From assembly GCA_023667845.1 (NCBI GenBank), contig JAMPIU010000143.1, positions 126,574 through 190,573 of the forward strand: a DNA stretch of 64,000 bases. The letters are read 5' to 3'. Both the position numbers and the translations under genes were made by a program. Origin of the DNA: Dehalobacter sp. (lineage in GTDB: Bacteria > Bacillota > Desulfitobacteriia > Desulfitobacteriales > Syntrophobotulaceae). Shown piece by piece: positions 43,855 to 52,165 of this stretch. Below the pieces are notes generated by a model that saw only the letters and a list, made by a program, of their open reading frames with translations, ran no database searches and was not told the origin of the DNA. Within the stretch, counting starts at the first letter, position 1. Each line of letters starts with the position of its first letter.

Positions 43855-44850
43855 GTGAAAAAGATTATATTTAAATTCAGCGGAGCTGTCATCATGCTGG
43901 TATTGTTGATTATCCCGCTCCTGCTTAACAGCAATTATCTTTATGGATTACTGATTGTTATCGGCCTGTATGCGATCGTTGTCCAGGGCTTGGGAATACT
44001 GATGGGTTATGCGGGGCAGGTGTCGTTTGGTCATGCGGCGTTTTTTGGTTTAGGCGCTTATACGGCCGCGATATTAACGACGCGTTTTCATTGGCCGTCA
44101 CTGTTAGCCCTTTTGGCAGCAATTCTTTTTCCCGGAATTATTGCGGTCCTAATTGGCCGACAGACCCTTAAATTGCGCGAGCTATACCTTGCCCTCGCGA
44201 CGCTCGGCTTTGGGATTTTAGTCCATATAGTATTTACCGAAGGCGGAGAAATAACCGGAGGGCCGTCCGGGATCAGCGGTATTCCGCATCTGGGCATTGG
44301 CAGTCTTATTTTAAACAGTGACAGGAAATTCTATATCCTGATCTGGATCATTCTGGTCCTGATACTGCTGGGAATACGAAATTTAGTCCGTTCCAGAACA
44401 GGCAGGGCCTTATGTGCGATCCGAGAGAGTGAGTATGCGGCAGAAAATGCCGGTATTGACTGTGTTAAGCTTAAGCTGCAGGCCTTTATTTTCAGTGCGC
44501 TGCTTACGGGTTTGGCAGGGGGCCTTTATGCTTTCTATATGACCTTTATCAGTCCGTCACCGTTTACTTTTCATGCTTCCGTCCAGTTTGTACTGATGGC
44601 AGTGATTGGCGGCCTGGGTACCTTTTGGGGACCTTTGCTTGGGGCTGTGGTCGTCGTGGCCTTAAACGAGATATTAAAAGAGTTGATACCGCTCATCGTT
44701 CCCGGAGCCGGCGGTGAATACCAGATCATTATTTACGGAATCATCCTGGTTGCACTCATGATATACCGTCCTCAGGGGTTAAGCAGTATCGGGGAATTCT
44801 TTCAAAGTTCAAAAAAGAGTCTGGTTCAAGATGGAAATGAAGTCAACTAA
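43855..44850 (+). CDS. livM: Liv-type ABC transporter permease LivM
   Basis: 331-residue second permease, about 9-10 hydrophobic helices. Conserved GYAGQVSFGHAAFFGLGAYTAA, ITGGPSGISGIP and AVIGGLGTFWGPLLGAVVVVALNE (ATPase-contact loop). Start uncertain among ATG 43834, TTG 43852 and GTG 43855; the last two follow AAGGAG properly and I prefer GTG 43855 (KKIIFKFSG). Confidence 0.93.
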   Translation: MKKIIFKFSGAVIMLVLLIIPLLLNSNYLYGLLIVIGLYAIVVQGLGILMGYAGQVSFGHAAFFGLGAYTAAILTTRFHWPSLLALLAAILFPGIIAVLIGRQTLKLRELYLALATLGFGILVHIVFTEGGEITGGPSGISGIPHLGIGSLILNSDRKFYILIWIILVLILLGIRNLVRSRTGRALCAIRESEYAAENAGIDCVKLKLQAFIFSALLTGLAGGLYAFYMTFISPSPFTFHASVQFVLMAVIGGLGTFWGPLLGAVVVVALNEILKELIPLIVPGAGGEYQIIIYGIILVALMIYRPQGLSSIGEFFQSSKKSLVQDGNEVN

Positions 44851-44928
44851 CCTATATACAGAACGATGATTCAAATATCAAATAATGATAGATTTGCGTA
44901 TCAATGCTATAGAAGGAGGGAAAGGGCC

Positions 44929-45696
44929 ATGCTTCTGGAGCTACACAGAATTACAAAACATTTTGGCGGCATTATGGCTGTCAAACATGTGTGCTTTGGG
45001 GTTGAAGAAGCAAAAATCACAGCGCTTATAGGGCCTAACGGTGCAGGAAAAACGACGATTTTTAACTTGATTACCGGAATGTATCAACCGGATGAGGGTG
45101 AAGTGTTATTGGAAGGAAAGATGATCACCGGAATGAAGCCGTATAAGACAGCTCAGGCTGGAGTAAGCAGAACTTTCCAGAACCTGCAGCTTTTCGGCAG
45201 CATGACTGTGCTGGAAAATGTTATGACTGGTGCTTACCTGCAGGGAAAAAAAGGCTTCGTCAAGTCGTTTCTTTCTTCCCCTGAACGCTCTGCGGAAGAA
45301 AAGAAAATCAGGGTTGAATCCCTGAAACTGCTTGAAGAGGTTGGTTTAGCGGAGTCAGCTGGTCTGCCGGCAGCAGTTTTGCCGTTTGGACAGCAAAGAC
45401 TGTTGGAAATTGCCAGAGCCCTTGCTTCTCAGCCCAAACTGATCCTGCTTGATGAACCAGCTGCAGGATTAAATGCTGCTGAATCTGAAATCCTGACAGA
45501 ATATTTGAAAAAACTTCGCAGTCAAGGTATGACCATGATAATGATTGAACATGATATGGAAACGGTCATGGAAGCTGCTGATAGGATTGTTGTCCTAAAT
45601 TTCGGGGAGGTGATCACCCAGGGAACCCCGGCAGAAATTCAGGCTCACCCGGAAGTGATCAAGGCCTATCTCGGAGAGGATGAGCAAATTGCTTAG
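44929..45696 (+). CDS. livG: Liv-type ABC transporter ATPase LivG
   Basis: 255-residue ABC ATPase. Walker A GPNGAGKTT near residue 36, LivG-specific SRTFQNLQLFGSMTVLENVMTG, signature loop LPFGQQRLLEIARAL (a normal LivG variant of LSGGQ) and Walker B LILLDEPAAGLN. I chose ATG 44929 after AGAAGGAGGG; the frame upstream to 44866 is not conserved. The livF start overlaps its last 17 bp. Confidence 0.96.
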   Translation: MLLELHRITKHFGGIMAVKHVCFGVEEAKITALIGPNGAGKTTIFNLITGMYQPDEGEVLLEGKMITGMKPYKTAQAGVSRTFQNLQLFGSMTVLENVMTGAYLQGKKGFVKSFLSSPERSAEEKKIRVESLKLLEEVGLAESAGLPAAVLPFGQQRLLEIARALASQPKLILLDEPAAGLNAAESEILTEYLKKLRSQGMTMIMIEHDMETVMEAADRIVVLNFGEVITQGTPAEIQAHPEVIKAYLGEDEQIA

Positions 45697-46408
45697 TGTA
45701 AATGGTCTCAATGTTTATCATGGCTATGTGCATGCGCTGAAAAATGTATCCCTGAATGTCAGGCAGGGAGAATTGCTGGCGATTCTCGGAGCCAATGGCG
45801 CAGGCAAAAGTACCCTGCTAGGGACTCTCGCGGGGTTATACAAGCCTGCTGCAGGAGAAATCATTTTTCAGAACAAAAAGATAGCCGGCAAGTCACCGGA
45901 AAAAATCGTCAGAGCCGGTATCGCTCTTATACCGGAAAAAAGAGAGATATTCAGCGGGCTAAGCGTGATGGATAACCTGATGATGGGGGCTTTTCACCGT
46001 TATCGTCAGGACAAGGCGGATATCCCAAACGATGTGGAGAAAGTCTTGAAATTATTCCCTCTGCTGCAGGGAAGAGAAAAGGATTTGGCCGGTTCTTTAA
46101 GCGGCGGTCTACAGCAGATGCTGGCAATAGGCAGGGCCCTTATGGCCAGGCCCTCACTGCTGCTGCTCGACGAACCTTCCATCGGGCTGGCCCCGCTTGT
46201 CGTACGCGAGATCATGGCGATCCTGGTCGGGATGAAAGAGTCCGGCGTCACGGTCGTACTGGTCGAACAAAATACAAAAGCCGCCTTGAAAGTGGCGGAC
46301 AGTGTACTCGTCATGGAGCGAGGTAGGATTGTTCACTACGGAAGCTCCAAAGAAGCAATCTCGGATGCTCTGCTTCAGGAGGCTTATTTGGGCCGGACCC
46401 GGATGTGA
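45680..46408 (+). CDS. livF: Liv-type ABC transporter ATPase LivF
   Basis: 242-residue ABC ATPase: Walker A GANGAGKST, FSGLSVMDNLMMGAF, signature LSGGLQQMLAIGRAL, Walker B LLLLDEPSIGLAP and the LivF-type VVLVEQNTKAAL H-loop region, where the usual switch-His region reads VEQN as is normal for LivF. Overlaps livG, so coupled translation. Last gene of the operon. Confidence 0.96.
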   Translation: MSKLLSVNGLNVYHGYVHALKNVSLNVRQGELLAILGANGAGKSTLLGTLAGLYKPAAGEIIFQNKKIAGKSPEKIVRAGIALIPEKREIFSGLSVMDNLMMGAFHRYRQDKADIPNDVEKVLKLFPLLQGREKDLAGSLSGGLQQMLAIGRALMARPSLLLLDEPSIGLAPLVVREIMAILVGMKESGVTVVLVEQNTKAALKVADSVLVMERGRIVHYGSSKEAISDALLQEAYLGRTRM

Positions 46409-46448
46409 ATATATTGCGGATTTACCCAGCGTATTTATCGCATAATTT

Positions 46449-47204
46449 CTACCATAATGATTTCAATGGAATAGATAAACCAGTGAAATATGGATGATCT
46501 ACAACATCTTCATCCATGCCTGCTGCAGCTAAGACGTAGGAACCATCCCTGAGTACAAAACATTCGAGGGTTTTCTCAGCCGGATCGACCAGCCAGTAAT
46601 GCGGGATCTTGGTCTTCTGGTAAATCTGCAGCTTCTGCAGACGATCTTTGCGCCTGCTGGATGGGGAAATGATTTCGACTACGATTGTTGGCTGGCCATT
46701 GATACGGGCTTCTTTGATGATCTGTTTTTGCTGCCCGGAAACGTAAAGAATGTCAGGCTGGACCACGTTGATATCTAATAATGTTACATCAAGAGGTGCC
46801 ACAAATACTTCGCCTTCGGGATCATTTCCCCGAAAATGATCTTCAAGAATCCATGTCAACCGAAGCAAAACACGCTGATGGCTGACATTTGGAGCAGGCT
46901 CTTTTACCATAATGCCATCGAGAATCTCGATGCGGTAACCGGGTTCATCAGGTATTTTCAGATAGTCTTCGTAAGTCAGCTTCCTGGAAGATTCTGCGGT
47001 ATATTCGTTTGATTTTTCCTGCACGGAAGAGGCGGTATTTGTGAGTGCGTTGAGAACATCTGCCAGTATATAGCGGTACTGCTTGCCGTTCAACTCGATA
47101 AACGGTATTTTTTTCTCACGTGTATATTTCCAAATAGTCTCGGTTGAAAGATCGAGTGCTTCAGCCAGCGCCTGGGCAGTCATAAGCTCCTTATCCATCG
47201 ACAT
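46449..47204 (-). CDS. Uma2-family PD-(D/E)XK nuclease fused to an excisionase-type HTH
   Basis: 251 residues. Residues ~7-55 are a helix-turn-helix of the excisionase/MerR (HTH_17) type (MTAQALAEALDLSTETIWKY, TREKKIPFIELNGKQYRY). After a ~20-residue polar linker, residues ~75-251 are a Uma2 domain: RIEILDGIMVKEPAP, SHQRVLLRL, VVQPDILYV, IVVEIISPSSRRKDRLQKL with PD, E and K intact, and HYWLVDPAEKTLECF. The ATG at 47204 has GAGGTGAT before it. It is a monocistronic unit between livF and ileS, on the minus strand. DNA-targeted nuclease or regulator is inferred; no partner gene is seen. Confidence 0.83.
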   Translation of the reverse strand: MSMDKELMTAQALAEALDLSTETIWKYTREKKIPFIELNGKQYRYILADVLNALTNTASSVQEKSNEYTAESSRKLTYEDYLKIPDEPGYRIEILDGIMVKEPAPNVSHQRVLLRLTWILEDHFRGNDPEGEVFVAPLDVTLLDINVVQPDILYVSGQQKQIIKEARINGQPTIVVEIISPSSRRKDRLQKLQIYQKTKIPHYWLVDPAEKTLECFVLRDGSYVLAAAGMDEDVVDHPYFTGLSIPLKSLW

Positions 47205-47224
47205 ATCATGATCACCTCAATCAG

Positions 47225-47274
47225 ATTATACAAATTAATACAACCAAAAACAACTAAAAATAATAAAAAATAAC
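47225..47274 (-). promoter_or_regulatory. Promoter of the HTH-Uma2 gene with helically phased A-tracts
   Basis: Minus-strand TTGTTT (47253-47248), 17-bp spacer, TATAAT (47230-47225). Across and upstream of the -35 box the plus strand reads CAACCAAAAA, CAACTAAAAA, TAATAAAAAA, TAAC (47241-47274), four repeats at exactly 10 bp, which should bend DNA. Confidence 0.55.
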
Positions 47275-47336
47275 ATGTACTTAGAAAATAATAGTAAAAA
47301 GCAAATAGTATCTTGTCGTCATCCTCAGCAAGATTC

Positions 47337-47378
47337 AAAAAAAATGCTGGTAACAGTCTGAAAAACTATTACCAGCAT
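47337..47378 (-). terminator. Intrinsic terminator of ileS
   Basis: 13-bp stem ATGCTGGTAACAG (47344-47356) with CTATTACCAGCAT (47366-47378), one mismatch; on the minus strand a run of eight T follows. Confidence 0.85.
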
Positions 47379-47443
47379 CATATCGGTTCAGGGTTACGTA
47401 TTTTTGGGGTTTAGCCCAACATTATACGGTTGAGCCAAAGCAT

Positions 47444-50400
47444 TTAGATCCGTTCGACCCTGACGCCGGAATCATGGTCATTCAGGTTCACCTTAGTCAG
47501 GTCTGCGGTACTCGGTGTTTTTTCGATACTTTCAGCGAGCGTTTCTATTTTGATGTATTCCTGATAGCTTTGAATCGCACTCGTGACTTGGTCATCCCCA
47601 TCGAAATAGATCCTGATGCGGTCCATCATTTCAAAATCATTACTCTTGCGCATCTGCTGGACTTTGGAGACGAGCTCTCTGGCCAGACCTTCATCGATAA
47701 GCTCTCTGGTCAGCGTGGTATCAAGAATAACGAACAGGTTGTTTTCCATTGTGACCGTGAACCCTTCTTTGGCTGAAATCGACACGATGACATAGTCCTT
47801 GACGATATTTAGCTGTTCTCCATCCACATCCGCTGAGAGCGATTCTCCAGCCTCCAGGGCAGCCGCAGCCGTTGAAGCCTCCAGGCTTTCCAGTGCTTTG
47901 CCGAGGAGTTTGATTTTCGAGCCGAAGACGGGTCCGGCAGTTTTGAAGTTTGGCTTTAGAATGAAATTCATGAAGTCGATTAAGTTATTCGCAAAAATAA
48001 CTTCTTTTACATTGAGCTCTTCCTGAATCAGTGGAATCAAATCGGCGATCAGGACTTCATATTTCCCGTCAACTAGGATTTGCTGGATCGGCTGACGGAC
48101 TTTGATCCTGACCTGTTCCCGGGCAGATCTGCCGAGGGTGACTAAATTCCTGACCAAATCCATTCTGTTTTCGACGTTCTCATCGATCATAGTCGAGACA
48201 TATTCCGGATAATCTGCCAGGTGGACCGAAGTCTCACCGGTCAGGTTACGGTAGATTTCTTCCGCCAGATAAGGTGCGAACGGTGCTGAGATTTTGGCGA
48301 TGCCGACCAGGATTTCATACGTGGTGTTATAGACGGCCTTCTTGTCGTCCGACAGGCCGGAATCCCAGAATCTGCGGCGGGAGCGCCGGATATACCAGTT
48401 GGAGAGGTCCTCGCTGACAAATTCCTGTATTTTTCGAACTGCTTTGGTCAGATCATAGACAGCGAGATTGGTCTCAACGTCATTGAGCAGGCCGTGATAT
48501 TTGGAGAGAATCCACCTGTCGAGCTCCGGCCGCTTTTTGTATTCAATATAGAAATCGCTCGGGTCAACCTCATCGGTATTCGCATAGAGCGCAAAAAAGG
48601 TATAGACGTTGCGGAGTGTCCCAAAGAACTTGCTCTGGACTTCCTTGAGGCCTTCGATATCAAAGCGTTTAGGTGTCCAGGCCGGAGACACATAAAGCAA
48701 ATACCATCTGAGCGTGTCGGCGCCGTACTGGTCAAACAGTTCAAACGGGTCTACCGTGTTGCCTTTGGATTTGGACATTTTCTGTCCCTGCTTGTCTAAA
48801 ACCAGATCGTTGACCAGGACCCGCTTATACGGGGAACGGCCCATCACAAAGGTCGAGATCGCGAGCAGGGAGTAGAACCAGCCGCGGGTCTGATCAATCC
48901 CTTCACAGATAAAATCAGCCGGGAACAATTCATGGAAGTTCTCTTTGTTTTCAAACGGATAATGATGCTGAGCATAGGGCATCGCACCGCTGTCAAACCA
49001 GCAGTCGATCACTTCACTGACCCGGGTCATTGGTTTACCGCACTTCTCACAGAGGATATGAACATCATCGACGTAAGGCCGGTGTAGTTCGATGGTTTCG
49101 TCAATTGTTTCAACCGCTTTTTCCACAAGCTCTTTTCTGGAACCAATGGAAGCAGTATGGCCGCATTCGCAGCGCCAGATATTCAGCGGAGTCCCCCAGT
49201 AGCGGTTACGGGACAATGCCCAGTCATTGACATTTTCAAGCCAGTTGCCAAAACGTTTTTCACCGACAAAGTCGGGATACCATTCTACCGTTTTGTTATT
49301 GGCTACAAGCTGGTCTTTCAATTTGGTCATCGCGATGTACCAGCTAGGTTTGGCGTAGTACAGCAAAGGGGTCTGACAGCGCCAGCAGTGCGGGTAATTA
49401 TGCTCCATTTTTTCCTTTTTAAACAGTTTGCCTTCGGCATGCAGCCACTTGATGATATCCAGGTCGGCATCCATCACAAAGCTGTCCTTCCAAGGCGTTG
49501 CGATGAATTTGCCCGATTCGTCCACCGGCTGAAAAACCGGCAGGTTGTACCGCTTTCCGGTGTTATAGTCGTCCTCGCCAAAAGCGGGTGCGGTATGAAC
49601 GATCCCGGTGCCGTCCTCTGTCGTGACATAATCGGCAGTTGTCACAAAAAAAGCTTTTTTGTCGGCGGTTAAAAACGGCATCAGCTGTTCATACTCCATA
49701 TATTCAAGCTCAGTGCCTTTTAATTCCTGCAGGACTTCATAATTGCCGCCGAGTACTTTCGGCGCAAGCGTCTTTGATAAATAATAGATCTCATCATTGC
49801 TGCGGACTTTGACGTAGGTCTCAGTCGGACTGACTGTGAGTGCCGCATTGGAGGGCAGGGTCCACGGTGTGGTCGTCCAGGCCAGGAAATACTCGTCAAC
49901 TCCTTTGCGCTTAAATTTGGCGATGACGGTATTTGTTTTAATTTCTTTATAGCCCAGCGCGACTTCATGGGAAGCAAGTCCGGTTCCGCATCTGGAGCAA
50001 TACGGAAGAATCTTGTGACCTTCGTACATATAGCCTTCTTTGAAGAATTTGTCCAGAATCCACCAGACGCTTTCAATATAATTGTTATCCAGGGTAATAT
50101 ACGGATGATCCAGGTCAATCGAATAACCCATCCGGACCGTCATTTCGCGCCACTGCTTTTCATACGTAAACACAGAGTCGCGGCATTTTTCATTGAACTG
50201 GGCGATCCCATACGCTTCTATACCTTGTTTGTCGGAAAGATTCAGCTGTTTTTCAACTTCGATTTCCACCGGCAGTCCGTGCGTATCCCATCCGGCCTTC
50301 CGTTTGACCTGAAAACCTTTCATGTTCTGATACCGGCAGACGGAATCCTTCAGGGTTCTGGCCATGACATGGTGAATACCCGGCTTGCCGTTGGCTGTCG

Positions 50401-50545
50401 GCGGACCCTCATAAAACACGAACGGTTCCGCGCCTTCACGGTTTTCAATTGTCTTCTGCAGAATATCAATCGAATTCCAGTAATCCGATATTTGTTTTTC
50501 CCGTTCAGCAACGGGCTTTTCAGCTAAAGATTTAAATTTTTCCAT
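47444..50545 (-). CDS. ileS: Isoleucine--tRNA ligase, type 2 (eukaryote-like) with GIHH signature
   Basis: 1033-residue class I synthetase of the IleRS2 branch (EGPPTANGKPG, KAGWDTHGLPVEIEVEK, YCSRCGTGLASHEVALGYKE). The ATP-binding HxGH signature is changed to G56-I-H58-H59 (nt 50380-50369), with the first and third residues swapped; [16 protein letters not shown] is intact. IleRS2 enzymes are known for low mupirocin sensitivity, and the GxHH variant has been linked to very high resistance (from memory). Editing domain and C-terminal tRNA-binding region are full length. It has a T-box leader with Ile specifier. It is not at the usual ileS position near divIVA/lspA, suggesting a moved or second copy. 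Confidence 0.95.
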   Translation of the reverse strand: MEKFKSLAEKPVAEREKQISDYWNSIDILQKTIENREGAEPFVFYEGPPTANGKPGIHHVMARTLKDSVCRYQNMKGFQVKRKAGWDTHGLPVEIEVEKQLNLSDKQGIEAYGIAQFNEKCRDSVFTYEKQWREMTVRMGYSIDLDHPYITLDNNYIESVWWILDKFFKEGYMYEGHKILPYCSRCGTGLASHEVALGYKEIKTNTVIAKFKRKGVDEYFLAWTTTPWTLPSNAALTVSPTETYVKVRSNDEIYYLSKTLAPKVLGGNYEVLQELKGTELEYMEYEQLMPFLTADKKAFFVTTADYVTTEDGTGIVHTAPAFGEDDYNTGKRYNLPVFQPVDESGKFIATPWKDSFVMDADLDIIKWLHAEGKLFKKEKMEHNYPHCWRCQTPLLYYAKPSWYIAMTKLKDQLVANNKTVEWYPDFVGEKRFGNWLENVNDWALSRNRYWGTPLNIWRCECGHTASIGSRKELVEKAVETIDETIELHRPYVDDVHILCEKCGKPMTRVSEVIDCWFDSGAMPYAQHHYPFENKENFHELFPADFICEGIDQTRGWFYSLLAISTFVMGRSPYKRVLVNDLVLDKQGQKMSKSKGNTVDPFELFDQYGADTLRWYLLYVSPAWTPKRFDIEGLKEVQSKFFGTLRNVYTFFALYANTDEVDPSDFYIEYKKRPELDRWILSKYHGLLNDVETNLAVYDLTKAVRKIQEFVSEDLSNWYIRRSRRRFWDSGLSDDKKAVYNTTYEILVGIAKISAPFAPYLAEEIYRNLTGETSVHLADYPEYVSTMIDENVENRMDLVRNLVTLGRSAREQVRIKVRQPIQQILVDGKYEVLIADLIPLIQEELNVKEVIFANNLIDFMNFILKPNFKTAGPVFGSKIKLLGKALESLEASTAAAALEAGESLSADVDGEQLNIVKDYVIVSISAKEGFTVTMENNLFVILDTTLTRELIDEGLARELVSKVQQMRKSNDFEMMDRIRIYFDGDDQVTSAIQSYQEYIKIETLAESIEKTPSTADLTKVNLNDHDSGVRVERI

Positions 50546-50617
50546 AGAGATTCTCCTTTATCAATTCATTAATGACTGTTAGTTCTTCGTCAACGCTCAA
50601 GTTATAATATGAAAAAA

Positions 50618-50910
50618 GTAAAAATCCCTAAGTATAAATAACTTAGGGACGACTAAACCGCGGTACCACCCTGATTATATGTCTGAGGTACATTAAAATA
50701 CGTCAAACACATCACTCTTGCCCGTTAACGCAGGGCAGGCGGAACTTCTTACTGGGACCCTGTTAATTGATCACTTGACAGTGACAAGGTACATATTTCT
50801 GAAGTTCAGCTCCCGGGTGATTTTCACTTGAAAGTCAGCCGCAATCTCTCAGCATTCGATTGCTTTCTGTGGACTTTCTTTTAAGCTACTGTCCCATTCC
50901 TTGCTGCTTG
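50618..50910 (-). promoter_or_regulatory. T-box leader of ileS, Ile (AUC) specifier
   Basis: On the minus strand: AGTAG bulge near 50891, AGAG loop, GAAA-ATC-ACC with specifier ATC at 50821-50819, the conserved AGGGTGGTACCGCGG (50672-50658) and a terminator CCCTAAGT/ACTTAGGG followed by ATTTTTAC (50649-50619). Fits tRNA-Ile control of the isoleucyl-tRNA synthetase gene downstream. Confidence 0.93.
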
Positions 50911-50938
50911 ATACTTGAATTGTCTTCAAATTATATCT

Positions 50939-50968
50939 ATTATATGACATCTCAGGCGAAAATGCCAA
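50939..50968 (-). promoter_or_regulatory. Predicted promoter of the ileS T-box transcript
   Basis: Minus strand: TTGGCA (50968-50963), 18-bp spacer, TATAAT (50944-50939). The remaining 50970-51094 before spoIIP contains no other signal I can support. Confidence 0.5.
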
Positions 50969-51094
50969 GTACATCTTAAAAATTCTGCACGGTATAAATT
51001 CAACGTTAATGCAGGTGTAAATATTAAGGATATTTCAATGTTCTAAGACGGGTTTGTCCTTCATATTCCTAATTATGGAAAGGAGGAGATTATC

Positions 51095-52111
51095 CTGTTT
51101 TTTTGGAATACCCGTCTGAAAGCTGTTGGGGTCATACTACTCTTGGCACTGCTTGCATTTTCTGTTTACTTCTGCATTTCCAATGATAGTTTTCAGTATA
51201 CCATAAAAATACTTTGCGAAAAAAGTTTTCCGTTTGAGCTTCTACTTCTGGAAGGCGCCCCGGGGATGTCTTATCCGCAGCGGACTTATATCAATGATAC
51301 ACGGAATTCCGCTGCAGGGATCGGGATGTATCTGCTGACCGGAGTCAACATATCCGATGCCCGGACGTATTTTTTAAGTTTTTATGCGCCTCCTTCCGAA
51401 GGGCCGACCTGGCTGGGCTGGGCCTATTATCCCAATGATCCTGAAATGGAGGGACCGCTGCTCGAGCCCCTTGATAATCCGTTCTATCATGACCCTGAAC
51501 CAGTTAAAAGTGCGCAGGATGTCCTGGTGGGTATCTATCACACCCACAGTGCAGAGTCCTATTCGGGGGATGGCGGTGCAGATCGGTCAGCTGGAGGTGA
51601 AAACGGAGATATTGTGGAGATTGGACGGCTATTGGCTGAAAAATTGAACCAGGCAGGGATCAATACGGTACATTCCGAGGAGGTTAATGATGCTATCTAT
51701 ATCCAGGCCTACAGTCATTCCTATCTCGTAGCAAAAAAATTACTCGAGGAAAACCCAACAACCCGTTTGCTGATCGATCTTCACCGAGACGGACTTCCTT
51801 CCCAGGTGGGCAAAGATACTGCAAAGATTAACGGACAGGAGTGCGCCAGGGTCATGATTGTGATCGGTCAGAAAAATCAAAACTGGGAAAAGAATGATGC
51901 AATTGCGCGTGAAATTATTAAGATTGCGGAGAAAAATTACCCGGGACTGTTTTTCCCGAAAATTCGCTATGCCTCAGAAGCACGCTATAACCAGTATCTC
52001 ACGGACGGGGCAATCCTGCTGGAAATTGGCAGTCAGCTAAACACGTTGGAGGAAGCACAGGCTGCAGCCGGACCCATAGCCGAAGTATTGAAGGAATATC
52101 TCGGTAAATGA
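51095..52111 (+). CDS. spoIIP: Stage II sporulation protein P (SpoIIP) amidase/endopeptidase
   Basis: Membrane-anchored peptidoglycan hydrolase of the DMP engulfment machine. About 338 residues: an N-terminal transmembrane helix (AVGVILLLALLAFSVYF) and a catalytic SpoIIP domain with the metal and catalytic motifs IYHTHSAESY, LLIDLHRDG and ILLEIGSQLN. Start choice: no ATG, GTG or TTG is well placed; the CTG at 51095 lies 8 nt after a perfect AGGAGG and keeps the full membrane anchor. The first conventional codon (TTG 51143) would lie within the helix. Conserved position before lepA/hemW in Firmicutes; the gpr gene often found upstream is absent. Confidence 0.88.
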   Translation: MFFWNTRLKAVGVILLLALLAFSVYFCISNDSFQYTIKILCEKSFPFELLLLEGAPGMSYPQRTYINDTRNSAAGIGMYLLTGVNISDARTYFLSFYAPPSEGPTWLGWAYYPNDPEMEGPLLEPLDNPFYHDPEPVKSAQDVLVGIYHTHSAESYSGDGGADRSAGGENGDIVEIGRLLAEKLNQAGINTVHSEEVNDAIYIQAYSHSYLVAKKLLEENPTTRLLIDLHRDGLPSQVGKDTAKINGQECARVMIVIGQKNQNWEKNDAIAREIIKIAEKNYPGLFFPKIRYASEARYNQYLTDGAILLEIGSQLNTLEEAQAAAGPIAEVLKEYLGK

Positions 52112-52165
52112 TATAATCTGCAGTAAGTGCATTTCTTTGTATATAGAAAGGTCCTTCAGCATCAC

